NCBI GenBank assembly: GCA_019925095.2
Contig: CM034392.1
Coordinates: forward strand, 9,415,887-9,479,886
Source: Dendrolimus kikuchii
Taxonomy: Eukaryota; Arthropoda; Insecta; Lepidoptera; Lasiocampidae
Reading direction: 5' to 3'
DNA: 64,000 bases
In this document: positions 1-10,612 of the stretch, in pieces
Numbering within the stretch: position 1 is the stretch's first letter
Layout: every line of letters begins with the position of its first letter
Made by a program: the position numbers and the translations under genes
Notes under the pieces: generated by a model
What the model was told of the DNA's origin: nothing
Databases searched by the model: none
The model's input: only the letters and a program-made list of their open reading frames with translations

Positions 1-15
1 ATTTATTTACATGTA

Positions 16-328
16 TTTTTTTTTTATTGCAGGAGTTCAGCAGACAGGCAGACGGCCCACTTGATGTTAAGCGGTTACCATCGCCTATGGACATTTGCAA
101 CTCCAAAGGTGCTACAAATGCGCTGCTGCTCTCTTAAGGGAAACTGGAACCTAGTCACTAATGCCGGAACACATCACAAGGTTGTTATGGCAACATACTT
201 TAGACCAAGGGTGGTAGCCATCCAGTCGGGCCAATGCCCTACCACTTGGCTGTGGGTTGTTTTGTCGCCTCTTACGACAGGCCGTCCGGCCGCAGGAAAT
301 TGTATTCTTTCTCCGTTCCTGCACGGAT
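16..328 (-). mobile_element. SINE-A copy 1, full length
   Basis: Full-length copy of the window's commonest repeat. The sense strand is minus: it starts near ATCCGTGCAGGAACGG at the right and ends in a short A-run, seen as the T-run at 16-25. The body contains the conserved GTCGTAAGAGGCGAC and GGTGGTAG...CTACCACC pairing segments, and the last 75 nt resemble the 3' end of LINE-F. ORFs read through it in both directions are family shadows, not genes. No clear target-site duplication was found. Confidence 0.85.
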
Positions 329-1110
329 AGATCATGAGGAAAGTATGTTTGATAAAGTTAATTTTTGCCTCGACTGGTCACAAAGTGACGTGGTAACTAA
401 CAAACAAACATTTATTAGATAATTTGTTTAGCATAAACAATATGGGGAGGGTACCGGATACTGTAAATTGAACAATTAATTTATGTCATTTATCAGCAAA
501 GTAAGTACAATTAAAAATCTGTGTATAAGAAAACTTTAAACAAAATTTACAAGCAGAAACGATACAAACATACAATATGTTGTTAAATAGTAACGACACA
601 ATCTTGCCAAACATTCACTTTATTAGCTGACGGTACGTACATATATCATATACATTTATTTCACCGACAATTTTCTTCTTGTTTGTTATTTATTTGCTTC
701 TCAACTCAAGGCAAACAAACAACTAATGTATCTAACTCTCCAGTCCAGCCAGCAGCACAAAAAAGGAATGTCAACCACGCCAAAATGATCCTTAAGCATC
801 GAAGTTATTAGGACAACATAAATTTACGAAATTCGTTTCAAATTCTTCACGTACCTCTACAAAACTTTTCCATTTTAGCCCAACAAGATAGTAAATTATA
901 GTCGGTAAGTCAATAAAATCACATTGTAAACTGAATATATTTAACGCATAAGACGAAACCTTAAAGTAAGCCATATAAAGTGGAATTTCCAATGACATAA
1001 TAACACAGAAAGAATATGAAGACTATCTGTCTTATTTGAACCGACAGAGTTTACAGTACGAGCGAAAGTGACAATAGTACTCGAATGATTGAAGAAGCTT
1101 CGTCAATTTA
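329..1110. other. AT-rich stretch without recognised gene
   Basis: I see no coding signal, no repeat shared with the rest of the window and no structured RNA. Short ORFs here are consistent with chance in AT-rich DNA. Confidence 0.5.
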
Positions 1111-1119
1111 TGTGTTCCT

Positions 1120-1330
1120 GGTAGTTGAGATCGCTTGCGTGTCGGTAGAGGTGGCGCGGTGCTCTGTTGCGTGCGCGAAACGCGGCGGACGGCCCGCACC
1201 GCACCAACGAGCCGCGATCCTACCATCCCTTCCCGCCACTTCGCGATAAAGTTCCCATAGCAACAAGGAGTCATTATGGCGGCGAGCGTATATATATAAA
1301 AAATCCTTTTCAAATCGCTATATCATGTTG
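1120..1330 (+). promoter_or_regulatory. GC-rich promoter-like patch with X-box and TATA-like run
   Basis: This patch is clearly richer in G, C and CpG than its surroundings. At 1251-1264 lies GTTCCCATAGCAAC, a full match to the RFX-factor X-box consensus RYYNYYATRRNRAC, and at about 1289-1300 a TATATATAAAA run suits a plus-strand start near 1320. X-boxes of this form sit upstream of ciliary genes in animals. No recognised coding exon follows; a degraded transposon starts at 1442. The call is inference from motif and composition only. Confidence 0.35.
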
Positions 1331-1642
1331 TGGCGTCATGCAGCGTATGCAAACCGAATTTTCGATTACCTCAAACCACGTGCAATAACGCGTTCATTGA
1401 TATAACTAAAATTAACATTTATAAAGGAAGTACAAGCTCAAACAGACAAAGTACAGGGACTGTCCCAATTTTGATTTTTCTGTACTCTATTGAAAGCAAA
1501 TCTTTGTCTAAGGTAGTTTATTTCCCAATCACTAACTTTCAAAAAAGTAAACAGATGGCCACAAAAAGGCATTTTTGTTTATGGTTGAAGCGACAAGAAC
1601 CGGGAATGTCCATGACATACCGGTTGTAATTTTAAGTTTAAA

Positions 1643-1765
1643 ATGTTTTCTGACTCCGATAATGATGAAAACAACAAAATTATTATCAATAGGTTGACAA
1701 AAAAGAGAAAACAGACCGGTCGAACCGAAGATGTTATGAAAAAGTTGCGACGTTCTTCTCATGAA
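1643..1765 (+). pseudogene. Possible transposase N-terminus remnant
   Basis: A 40-codon ORF begins MFSDSDNDENN and runs into a basic segment (TKKRKQTGRT). An acidic start followed by basic residues fits the N-terminus of a transposon protein, and it lies upstream of the cysteine-containing fragment in the same element. It is short and may be chance. Confidence 0.3.
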
Positions 1766-1907
1766 CAAGGGGCACTGTAGATTAAAGAGGAAAGCATGAA
1801 AATCATATAAAAATAGACTCAGAGGTTACAGAAAAATTTTGAAACATATTAGTTCTTTCAAATGAAGATTAAGTCATTACAGTTTAAAAGACAGCAAGAA
1901 AATTTAC

Positions 1908-2117
1908 TTGCGAGAAGATCTGACTATAAAAAAATGTACCTACATGATGTTTACACAAGATAATAACAATGAAAAACTAATTTCCTATGAGTCTTACAGG
2001 CATATGTTTAACACACAGTTTAACATTGCTTTTGGCTATCCAAGAATGGACACATGCAGTACTTGTGATGCTTATTTAGCAAAAGCTAAGGTACTTAAAG
2101 AAGAAAAAACTGGATGA
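1908..2117 (+). pseudogene. Transposon protein fragment with Cys motif
   Basis: The 69-codon open frame contains YESYRHMFNTQFNIAFGYPR followed by MDTCSTCDAY, a C-x2-C motif with conserved-looking aromatic context. After the stop at 2115-2117 a second frame continues with a basic run and a KNISLPNI segment near 2235-2260, so the original protein is broken by at least one frameshift. I read it as the middle of the degraded transposon's protein; family not named. The frame has no natural start. Confidence 0.45.
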
Positions 2118-2978
2118 AATAAAACAGTTAAAAATTTTAAACAAAGTTAATTTAACAAAGCCTCGTGTATTTTATGATAGAAAAAAGAAAGCTAAACGAC
2201 AAAGCAAAAGTCAAGAAGATTTATTTCCTCAAAAAAACATTTCTCTTCCTAATATTGCGACTAAGACGTTTATTAGAAAAGGCAATAATATGATTCCAAA
2301 ACTAAAGATGCTGATGACTGAATTGGACATTCCTTGTTTATTTTCATGTTGTCTTGGACATTCCTTGTTTTCTGTTCTTCTAAGATTGTTTTATTTAGTT
2401 TTTATTAAATTTTAATATTTTCAATAACTAAAAAGTCCATCATAACTACACAGTTAGATTAATTAAATAAACATTTAATTAGTTATAAGTAAAAGTTACT
2501 GCATACGCTGATCTCAATAAAAGATATATACTTCTAAACTTTTAATTGCGTTTTTCTCACAATCTACTCATTAGGACATTCCCCCTGTTCTTTGCCTGTA
2601 CCTTTCAAATGTTAATAAGCTGCATTTACATTATTGCGCTGCTCATTTCTCTTGCTACTTTCCTGCTTGTTACCTTAGAAGTAGGTATAATGCGAACGGG
2701 GGGGTAAATAGAAAGTAAAATAGGCAAGTAGTATTTATCGTAATGATGAATCCAAAAACCTTCCAGATTTTGATGTGAATTTGCAAAGTATGAAACGTGT
2801 GAATAACTCGAAGTAATATTTGGCATCTGGTGGGAACACATACTCGTAAGCCCATTTAAGGAGACCATGTGGCTCATAATTGCGAAATAGGAATTTATTT
2901 ATCTAATATCCTGTAGCTCAGAATGGCCAAACCAAGTATAAAACGTAGATAGCTAAAGATAGTATAACTATTGTTCAC

Positions 2979-3189
2979 TTTTTTTATTGCATGAGTTCAA
3001 CAGACAATCTGACGGTTCACCTGATGGAAATTCGTTATCATCGCTTATGGTCATTTGCAACACCAAAGGTGCAACCAATGAACGTGCTGCCGCTCTCTGA
3101 AGGGAGAATGGAACCTGGCCACTAATTGAGGAACACAACTCAAGGTTGTTATGTCGGCATATTCAAGACTAGGGGTGGTAGACAACCAT
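2979..3189 (-). mobile_element. SINE-A copy 2, truncated
   Basis: It matches SINE-A from the A-tail (T-run at 2979-2985) through the CCTGGTCTAA region and then stops, so roughly the 5' third is missing. Divergence from the full-length copies is high (an old copy). Confidence 0.75.
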
Positions 3190-4980
3190 GTAATTATAGA
3201 TCAGTTTTAAAGCTTTTAAGCATTATATACATTTGTTACCATTAAAATACCCAGTAAGAAGTAATGGTGACATCTGGATTGATCAAATTGAATCAATTTG
3301 GTTGAAAAGCACGGAACTGAAAGCACACAACGATGTTCAACAACATTGAATGTTTCAAGTTTATGTTTATATGGATCACTTAAGTTGATTCATCTAAATT
3401 GAAATACATAAATGAATCCTCTAACATCGGTTAACTCAGTTTAATAATTTTTTGAAAATTGAAAAAAACTATTATGGGGCGCTGTAGCCTACGGGTAGCG
3501 GGTGGTGTGGTGGCCCTTGATAAAATAACACTGGTTTTATAATAATGGACTGTATGGGAAATATAGATATCTGGCTTAGACCCTTGTACTAGAAAAGCAG
3601 TAGAAGCTCCACCAACCTTGAGATCCGACCCCTCCTGGCTTGGTTTTGGCTGCAGCACACAGAGGAACAGCGAACGGCACCAAATTCACTTTGGAGTGGT
3701 TTTTTCTTTACATCAGTAGTATCACATAATAAGTTCTTGGCATGGCCAGTAATAACAATTGGAATTTAATATATTTAAAAGAATAAACGCACGGCGCAAT
3801 ATCTCATCACAACGTTGACAGATGTATGTGTCCAAAATGGCTCATCTACCCTCCTGTGCATTGGCTGTCACCTCAAACATAAAGAGTGTAGACAGCAAAA
3901 TTGATAGAGCGATTTTCTACCTACCTCATACTAAGCAAGGACCGAACAACTATAAATCTTATCTGAGATACCCTACACTATAACAACAAAAATCTCGATT
4001 AAATTTATTTATACTATCCACTAAAGCTGTATTTCCCAATTATTTTTAAATCTACTTCATTCCAAAATACCTTCCTAACGTATTTTCTAAAAGGTTATAA
4101 ATCCTCTCGTAAATCACAATATTCCCGCCTACAGCGTCGATAAAATGTTATCTGCTTTTCATCATTCCCTATGCTGATTTTAACATCAATCTTATTTTCA
4201 CCAAAATATTTTATAAGTCCTGATTTTAAACGCAATCAAAAATATACCTTACTCTTGTGAACATAAGGTATATAGCAAGTACATTTTATAGTATCGAAGA
4301 CTTTGTGGTTCATTACTAGGATTCCAAATTCGAAAAATACGCAACGTTGCTCGAGGCGTTGTTCGATTACTTGAAATCGTTTATTTGAAAGAGATAGCTT
4401 ATATCCCCTTCTTTATTATTAGACTGAGACAAATAATTTAAGGGCTTCGTTTGGTTACGAAGGGTGGTGCGCCCTACTGAGCTTGTCTATTGAAGTCACC
4501 CACCCTATGGCGGGGGCACTATGAAGCGTGCAGTTTTTTTTTGTTTCTGTCTTTATTTAATTTTGCAATGGAGAGTAATTTGCATATGCAGTTTACATGG
4601 TATATTTATGTATAATTACTCTGGACAGTATACATACCAAGTGATATCTAATCGATAGTTAAATAAATTGATGGAACTTATCTAAGAACTTCTTTCGTGT
4701 AAAAAATTTTCTTTGTAAAATATGCTTTCGCACGGTTTGTGAATCTAGCCACTGTCAAGTATTCAAGTATAAATGTATAAGTAATAAAGGCACCAGGCCA
4801 GAGCTGGGCATATACCTAAATCCCGTCACCCCGGCCTTACCCAAATTACCTATAGAACCTAGATTTTTCACCAACGTTAAACAACAAGTTTTTGTAGGAA
4901 TGCGATAATTAAGATTTCACTAAACTGTTAAAATTCTGCATATAAACACACAATTCTTACTTAATAATTGATATTTTTCA
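3190..4980. other. No gene recognised
   Basis: Mostly AT-rich sequence. A moderately GC-rich piece at about 3475-3720 and another at 4440-4525 look like diverged repeats, but I could not match them to other copies in this window. No coding exon, tRNA or clear transposon end was found. Confidence 0.4.
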
Positions 4981-5282
4981 TTTTAAATGAAAGTTATACG
5001 ACATACGACCGAGCAGCCATGCATATACAGTTTTGTCATTGAGTATTATTCAACCGTTCCGTTGTTAGAATTCTCCCAGTTATACAGACGACAGCTAAAA
5101 TACGTAGAGTTTTCTGAAGCCTATAAGATTCAAATCCATCATCATTCTAGTGTTATAACTCAGCTGCGCTCTGAGCCCGAGGCCTGCGTTTCCACTTTTT
5201 CTTCTTGACTTCATGCGATCTTCCACTTTATTATGCCTATTTACCTGATGCCGCATTTATAAATATTTTGTTTCTTTTATAG

Positions 5283-5450
5283 GATGACGTAACGCCAGCA
5301 TTTTTTGGCCTACTTCTTCCACCGGGATCTGACAGAAGCGGAATGCCGACAACGTATACTGAAGAAGTACGTTGGCCCCTTAGTTTTAACAAGCACGGAT
5401 CCACCTTCGTGGGCACGATGGGCATGCCCACAATACTAATAGAATTGTGA
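5283..5450 (+). CDS. Candidate 3'-terminal exon, unknown protein
   Basis: A pyrimidine-rich tract and AG (5281-5282) precede a frame open from the first base for 55 codons to TGA at 5448-5450. The translation starts DDVTPAFFGLLLPPGSDRSG and ends GMPTILIEL; composition is protein-like, without low complexity. AATAAA lies 54 bp past the stop. There is no in-frame start, consistent with an internal acceptor. I do not recognise the protein, and no upstream exon was found. It could be the last exon of a host gene, a captured or pseudogenised exon, or a chance open stretch. Confidence 0.35.
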   Translation, partial: DDVTPAFFGLLLPPGSDRSGMPTTYTEEVRWPLSFNKHGSTFVGTMGMPTILIEL

Positions 5451-5503
5451 CGTCACACGGTTTATTGAGGTCGATAGGCTAATGATATTATATCCAATGC
5501 CTA

Positions 5504-5509
5504 AATAAA
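5504..5509 (+). terminator. AATAAA polyadenylation signal
   Basis: A canonical AATAAA sits 54 bp after the stop of the candidate terminal exon at 5283-5450. The hexamer is frequent in AT-rich DNA, so it only supports the exon call weakly. Confidence 0.3.
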
Positions 5510-5549
5510 ATTAAAAAACAAACTAACATTTTATAGGTTTATTAATTTA

Positions 5550-5660
5550 CTAGTTTTTGCCCCACGGCTTTGCTCACGTGGAACAGTACAAAATCTTAGT
5601 CAGGCCGTCATATATTATGTAAACATCTCTTTTGCAAGAATTACTATATCGATTTCATAA
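5550..5660 (-). mobile_element. Helitron-like 3' end fragment
   Basis: Read on minus, the fragment ends in CACGTGAGC, then GCCGTGGGGCAAAAA and CTAG followed by T, the hairpin-plus-CTAG terminus typical of lepidopteran Helitron-like elements. The 5' part is lost or too diverged to trace. Confidence 0.5.
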
Positions 5661-5751
5661 CTCAACTCGTAATTGGCCGATTTTCGGGCGGCTGTAACCA
5701 CAACCTTTTTGAGGGCTGGATCGCGCCTGAGCCTTAAAGGAGCCAGACAAT

Positions 5752-6054
5752 ATGGAGAGACTTGTGGACACTGGGAAATTTAAAGTCATGAGACCTCGTC
5801 GCAGATCTCCAAATAAGTGTATTGACCAGATTGCTGACCAGCTGGATATGTCAATACATTCGGCCGTCCACCGTGCACAAAACCAATTTCAGTAGAAAAG
5901 AGCCATTGTCCACTACCATCAAAGTCATGGTTCTCAGCAGCGGGCGAACGACTTAGAAGAAAATAATTTCTATGTTGATTTCCCTGTCATGTACTTTATT
6001 TATACTGTTATTAGGACGATGACGAGACTTTCTTACTGCTTTTCAGTACCGTAG
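5752..6054 (+). pseudogene. LINE C-terminal fragment with premature stop
   Basis: The frame from ATG 5752 reads RPRRRSPNKCIDQIADQLDM and then HSAVHRAQNQFQ, TAG at 5893-5895, and onward in the same frame RAIVHYHQSHGSQQRANDLE. The order basic R-rich patch, D-Q-I, A-x-x-R-A-x-x-R/Q, W-R, HGSQQR is typical of the tail of non-LTR retrotransposon proteins; the TAG probably replaces the tryptophan codon. Similarity fades after about 5965. Confidence 0.55.
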
Positions 6055-6090
6055 ATGTGGGAGTTCCTGTCGCTACGCTATTATAATGCC

Positions 6091-6160
6091 TTACTAGATA
6101 GGATCTGCCCGTGACTTCATCCACGCTTCACTTGAAATTCCCGCGGGATTCCTGAGACAC
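6091..6160 (-). mobile_element. Helitron-B 3' end fragment
   Basis: The plus strand reads GGATCTGCCCGTGACTTC, then CACGCTTCACTTGAAATTCC, the reverse complement of the 3' terminus of Helitron-B copies at 12.0 and 21.0 kb. Only the outer 70 bp remain. Confidence 0.55.
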
Positions 6161-6361
6161 AAAGTTGTCATGTAGTAAAAAACCATTATAAACCCGTTTT
6201 ATTATATTGCCGCCAATAGGCACACTGTCTGTCGCCTTGTTTTGATTCCGACTATGCGTACAGAACGTTCGGCGGTGATCAACTCAACTGCTATATTCTT
6301 CAAACTTTAATTAAAAGTTGATACATTCTAATATAGTCTATCAAACAATCCACACGTTGTT

Positions 6362-6805
6362 TTATCGCGTTACATAATCATATAAATACTTAATTTGCAA
6401 TCCTAACTCCAAATCGAAAACGCTCTTAGTACCATTGCCTCGCAACTTAGTACAATATTGAAATCTATATTGTTTTGTTCTCATTGTCAAATCGGCTAAC
6501 GTCACACTAAGTTCGAAATCGCTTCGTTTTACGTGACTGGTCAAATCGTCAATTTGTTTTACCTGATTGGTGTAGACTTGTCCCAGTAAAAGTGCTAAAG
6601 GAAACCGGACACGATGATCTACCCCTTTTTCAAATGTAGCTATCCACGGAGAAAGACCTCTTGTATACTTTCGCTTTATATCGAATAGCAGCAAACCCAT
6701 CATGTGGCCAGTGTCACGTGGCTGACCTCCACCTGTCCTCCTTGCTGCCTCATAATAAAATGCACTAAGTTCATTTTGTGTTAAAGTCGTTTTCAAACCT
6801 AACAT
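6362..6805 (-). CDS. Unrecognised 147-aa ORF
   Basis: An intact ATG-to-stop frame of 147 codons, long for this AT-rich background. It begins MLGLKTTLTQNELSAFYYEA and contains HMMGLLLFDIKRKYTRGLS in its first half; no signal peptide, membrane span or known motif is evident. It does not overlap a repeat identified elsewhere in the window. It could be an exon-containing piece of a host gene, an old transposon frame or chance. Confidence 0.25.
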   Translation of the reverse strand: MLGLKTTLTQNELSAFYYEAARRTGGGQPRDTGHMMGLLLFDIKRKYTRGLSPWIATFEKGVDHRVRFPLALLLGQVYTNQVKQIDDLTSHVKRSDFELSVTLADLTMRTKQYRFQYCTKLRGNGTKSVFDLELGLQIKYLYDYVTR

Positions 6806-7604
6806 TTTCGCCGCGGTCTCACCGGTCTCATGTACGTAGCCGCTACTTTCTTTAAATACATGTTTCTAACTAGCAAATAGTGTAACACGATGTTCTCCTA
6901 ATATGCGATTCGTATGATATTATGATCTAACCACTTGCTACGGCTATCCGTGTCGACCAGTATTACTACCGATCGTCACAATATAGGCCTCGCCTCCGCA
7001 AATTAACAGGATCCACAAATCTGTATGTGTGTGTTCCCAGCTAGGGAGCTACCTTATTTACCCTTCATTTCTGCTTTTCTAGGGGACACATAAGAGAGCT
7101 GACTGGTGTGCTAGTGCCGCCAGAGGCGTCACCTTCGGACCGTGCCAGCAGCTAAGAGAGCACTTTATTATTACATTATACAAAATCTTCCTTGCAATAA
7201 ACTACTTCGACAAGCGATCTCACTTATAGCCGCTTCTCGGCCAAGGCATATTAAACTACTCCTTATACCAACTTCATTCTTTTGGTACAGGTGTGGATCC
7301 TTTTCGTATTGTAATTTTAATACTTTAAAGGCAGTCTGGTTGCCTTTACAATCCCACATTTCCTTCTAGCTATTAACATACACCTAGTCTACTAAAAAAA
7401 AAACAAATATAGTGCAAAGCCTTCATCGACTCTTAATAATTTAAATATTTGTAAATTGTAGCTTTTAAGAAAATCCTGTTGAATTTCATTTACTGTAACT
7501 AAAATCCATCTTTTCTGCTTGGGTTCCAGGATCCTCAGTTTACAATAAAATAGTTTGTTTACCATACCCCGGTCTTTCATTTGTATTACATCATCGGACA
7601 CCGA
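6806..7604. other. No gene recognised
   Basis: Two overlapping ORFs on opposite strands near 7140-7370 share the same bases and neither shows a known motif. I see no repeat match in this stretch. Confidence 0.35.
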
Positions 7605-7826
7605 ACGCACATATTGTATATCCCGAAATTAAGCAAGTTACACTTGTGTTATGGATAATATACAACGGACTACTCCGAGGCCGATCCCAGAGACCCCGAC
7701 CATAGTAAATAACGGAGAAAATTCGTTTCCGAAATATACCATGCCAGGAATCGAACCCGGAACTTCTGTGTTGCAGCGAGATAGGCTAGTAAAAGCTTAG
7801 CCCGTTCAACCACAGAGCCCGTCATA
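7605..7826 (-). mobile_element. tRNA-headed SINE, family T1, copy 1
   Basis: On minus the head carries a pol III A box (TGTGGTTGAACGGGC, 7800-7814) and a B box (GGTTCGATTCC within 7744-7760), followed by a body shared with the copy at 42,868-43,092 (CATGGTATATTTC, then AGGCCGATCC-like and GTTGTATATTAT segments). The copy is a SINE rather than a tRNA gene because the anticodon region is lengthened and no acceptor stem closes. Confidence 0.75.
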
Positions 7827-8065
7827 ATGAATAAGTAGTCAATATTAGGAAACCCGGTCATTATAGATACATAACGTGTGTATTATTTTGAAATAATCCA
7901 TTTTAACGACTGCGAAGAGCGGTATAAATGGATATTATCGTTAACCTACCTTCACGGTACGATAACAATGTCATTAACGAATGATAATAATAGCTCTGCG
8001 GTGATTAAACACACAAAAATAGAGTGTGGAATATTATTATAACAATAATGAATGTATAATCCATG

Positions 8066-8577
8066 TCTATACTAAAATATAAATGCGATTGTTAGTTTGT
8101 TTGGATGATTACATGGGTATGTTACATTCGTTTGAATATTATTCGTTTCTAGTGAGTGAACTTCTTGCGTGATGATGATGAACTAAGAAAAATGAACATA
8201 GGCTATATTTTGTCCTAAGAAAAGCGAGAATTAACGGAAAACAATTTAGTAGATACTAGACAAGTAGATATGCATCCAGCAGGTAGTACCAAATATCTAC
8301 GATATTTAAAGTTTTTGATATATTTTAATCCGTGATATCAATTTACCGATACTTTTCAATTATAAACGCGTCATAAAATAAAATTACGTTAATAACTTAT
8401 TTATCTATATACATATATAATTGAAATCCACGTATATAGTGACTCATCACGATATCTCAGGAACTATAATACCTATAAACTTGAAATTTGGCATAAGGTC
8501 CATGCCTTTCCTTTCGCCAAGTAGAGGTCAGCTAATAACGGATTTTACGGCACGCGAAGTGGTCGGGTATCAGCTAG
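8066..8577 (+). mobile_element. Helitron-like element, putative ends
   Basis: It starts TCTATACTAAAATATAAATG, the 5' signature shared with other Helitron-like copies here, and the 3' side ends CACGCGAAGTGGTCGGGTAT then CAG and CTAG followed by T at 8574-8578. The interior (8276-8410) is AT-rich and not shared, so the ends may belong to one element or to two overlapping ones. No coding capacity. Confidence 0.45.
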
Positions 8578-8599
8578 TGTTATTATATATCATTGTATT

Positions 8600-9725
8600 A
8601 TAGCTTTGCTTGTGCCTTCTAGAACTAAACATTATTGTTACAGTTAGTTAGTAGTATAGTTGTTCTTGTTATGTTTCTTTTTAAAGTTATTAATTAATTT
8701 TGTTATGTGCCCTCTTATTTCGAAACGATACAATCAGCCATTTCCTTAATTGACTAGTAATATTATATTTTTATATATTCTGTGATTAGCGCCTGTTTTG
8801 TATAGAGTAGTTCTCCATAATTTATCTCCATTTTAAATAACAATAATTATGATGTGGTAATTGTGTAGATTATAATTCAGGGTCTCTCAATTGTATAATA
8901 TATAGACGGTATTCACTACATTTTATTTTCATGTTGGCAGACGCGATAGATTTGTACTGTGTTTAGTTTATTTCATTACATGTAAAACTTTAATTACAAT
9001 GTTTTGTATGATATCTTGTATAAAATATTATCTAGAATTTCCAAACAGTAATGTATTAAATTATTTTCATTCATAACACTTTAATTAAAATAGTAAGTAA
9101 AATAGTTTATCGATGACTTCAATCCGCTATCGATTGTGCCAATTGTTAAGTTTCATGTACTGCTAAATTGTTGGAGGGATGGCGAGGTGTTCTAAAAATG
9201 CTTGTAGAGTGTAAAAAGTTAGTGTATTCAATGTGTTAAAACCGTCAGGTTCTCTGATTATAAAGTATTGTGATCAGTTGCTGTTCTTTTCCTACCATAA
9301 ACCCTTCTGAGTTGTTGCAAGTATTACATTATTTCGTGTCTTCTGTAAAATTTAATTTTGGTATTAACAGGTTCGCATTTCACCACGATCTCGCTTGATT
9401 TTAACCCACTTCAAAAAGGAGCATATTTTCAATTCGTCTGTTTCTTGATACGTTTATTATTCGATTTCTCTATCGATTGTGGGTCGATTTTCAATATGTT
9501 ATTTTATTCAGAATAGTATACTCCTGATTTGGTCCCAATTTGTCATCAATTTAGGATCTGTTGGATCCCAGGGAAATCGCGAGCAACCCTTGTTGAAGAG
9601 CGGCTACACTCATCGAAAGACAAACTTGTATACGCGTGTCGGTAGTATAATTTCTATAGGCGCTTAATATATTATTTCTAAAGCTATTCAAATATTCGCG
9701 CCACTAGAAAGTAGAAAATATTGTT
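8600..9725. other. No gene recognised; repeat snippet near 9400
   Basis: AT-rich sequence. At 9400-9460 the string TTTTAACCCACTTCAAAAAG occurs; a related ACCCACTTCAAAA string is at about 36,190, part of a diverged repeat family. Nothing else can be supported. Confidence 0.35.
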
Positions 9726-9736
9726 TTTTTTTTAAA

Positions 9737-9805
9737 TACAAAACCGACTTCAAACTAAAAAGCAATAAATAAATATTATCTACAACATCTTGAAGTCGGT
9801 GCATT
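9737..9805. repeat. Short inverted repeat, ACCGACTTCAA family
   Basis: ACCGACTTCAA and TTGAAGTCGGT bracket a 60-bp unit containing a AAAAGCAATAAATAAATA core and ACAACATCTTG. Related units occur at 36,600-36,665, 46,810-46,875 and 47,105-47,172. The structure fits a small foldback or terminal part of a non-autonomous element. Confidence 0.5.
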
Positions 9806-10073
9806 TTGCAATTTTGTTGTTGTTTGTATATTTTTCTTAGTATCTACTTCAATAAAGCGAAGATAATTACTGCCCAGCGTTGAGCACGAACCATTTATCT
9901 ACAGTGGATCACACACGGGACATGAAGACACTAATGTCATAGGCATCGGGGAGAAACTACAAGCATCGGTGTGGAATCTGACTCTTTTGCAGTAAATAGA
10001 TGATGAAAGCCAATGCAAAGTGTGTGTAGTTGACATAGAATAGGGGAGTAGACGCATTACAATGAATTCTAAC

Positions 10074-10193
10074 GGTCTTATTCATATTAAGTTAGAGTAA
10101 GTATGTAAACTTAGGTTGGTAGGTAGGTTAGGTTGTAGATAGGCTTTCTTAAAGGAAACCACAAAATTACTCCAACTCAATATGAATAAGACC
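10074..10193. mobile_element. 120-bp MITE with 27-bp inverted repeats
   Basis: The ends are inverted repeats of 27 bp with 2 mismatches, each beginning GGTCTTATTCATATT. The interior contains a GGTTGGTAGGTAGGTTAGGT stretch and has no coding capacity. No target-site duplication is obvious, so the superfamily stays open. Confidence 0.7.
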
Positions 10194-10299
10194 CTGATGT
10201 TTTCCATCTAAAAGAACAGGCGTTAAAATAACATCTTATCATCAACTTTAAAAATTTCTTGATAGAAATAATTGTAATTACTTCTCACACAATATATTC

Positions 10300-10612
10300 T
10301 TTTTTTATTGCATGAGTTCAGCAGGCAGGCAGACGGCTCACTTGAAGGAAAGCGGTTACTATCGCCTATGGACATTTGTAACAACACCAAAGGTGCTATT
10401 AATGTGCTGCCGCTCTCTAAAACGACACTGGAACTTGCCTATTAAGGGCCGGAACACAACTCAAGGTTGTTATGGGGACATATCCTAAACCAGGGGTGGT
10501 AACCATCCAGACGGTCAAATGCCCTGCCATCTGGCTGTGGGTTGTTTTGTCGCCTCTTACGACAGGTTGCCTGGCCGTGGGCACTTGTATTCTTCCTCCG
10601 CACCTGCACGAA
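10300..10612 (-). mobile_element. SINE-A copy 3, full length
   Basis: Full-length SINE-A with the A-tail at the left (T-run 10300-10307) and the 5' end near 10,612. Moderately diverged: it contains small insertions relative to the copies at 37 and 51 kb. Confidence 0.82.

Larger units (their letters stand above)
1442..2599 (+). mobile_element. Degraded DNA transposon with inverted repeats
   Basis: The left end (from 1442) and the reverse complement of the right end (to 2599) share ACAGnCAAAGnACAGGG followed by a GTCC core, so the element is about 1.16 kb with imperfect inverted repeats. The interior holds broken reading frames (1643-1765, 1908-2117 and an open stretch to about 2300). No clear target duplication was seen. 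The superfamily is unassigned: the visible protein pieces resemble an unnamed insect transposon-borne family with a TCSTCD cysteine motif and a LPNI motif, recalled as a pattern only. Confidence 0.55.

Noticed and set aside
1908..2117. Independent host gene with zinc motif
   Set aside because: It lies inside an element with matching inverted ends, and the frame is broken downstream.
7744..7826. tRNA gene on minus strand
   Set aside because: A and B boxes fit pol III, but the spacing is too long for a cloverleaf, the acceptor stem does not close, and the same head plus body recurs at 43.0 kb, so it is a SINE.
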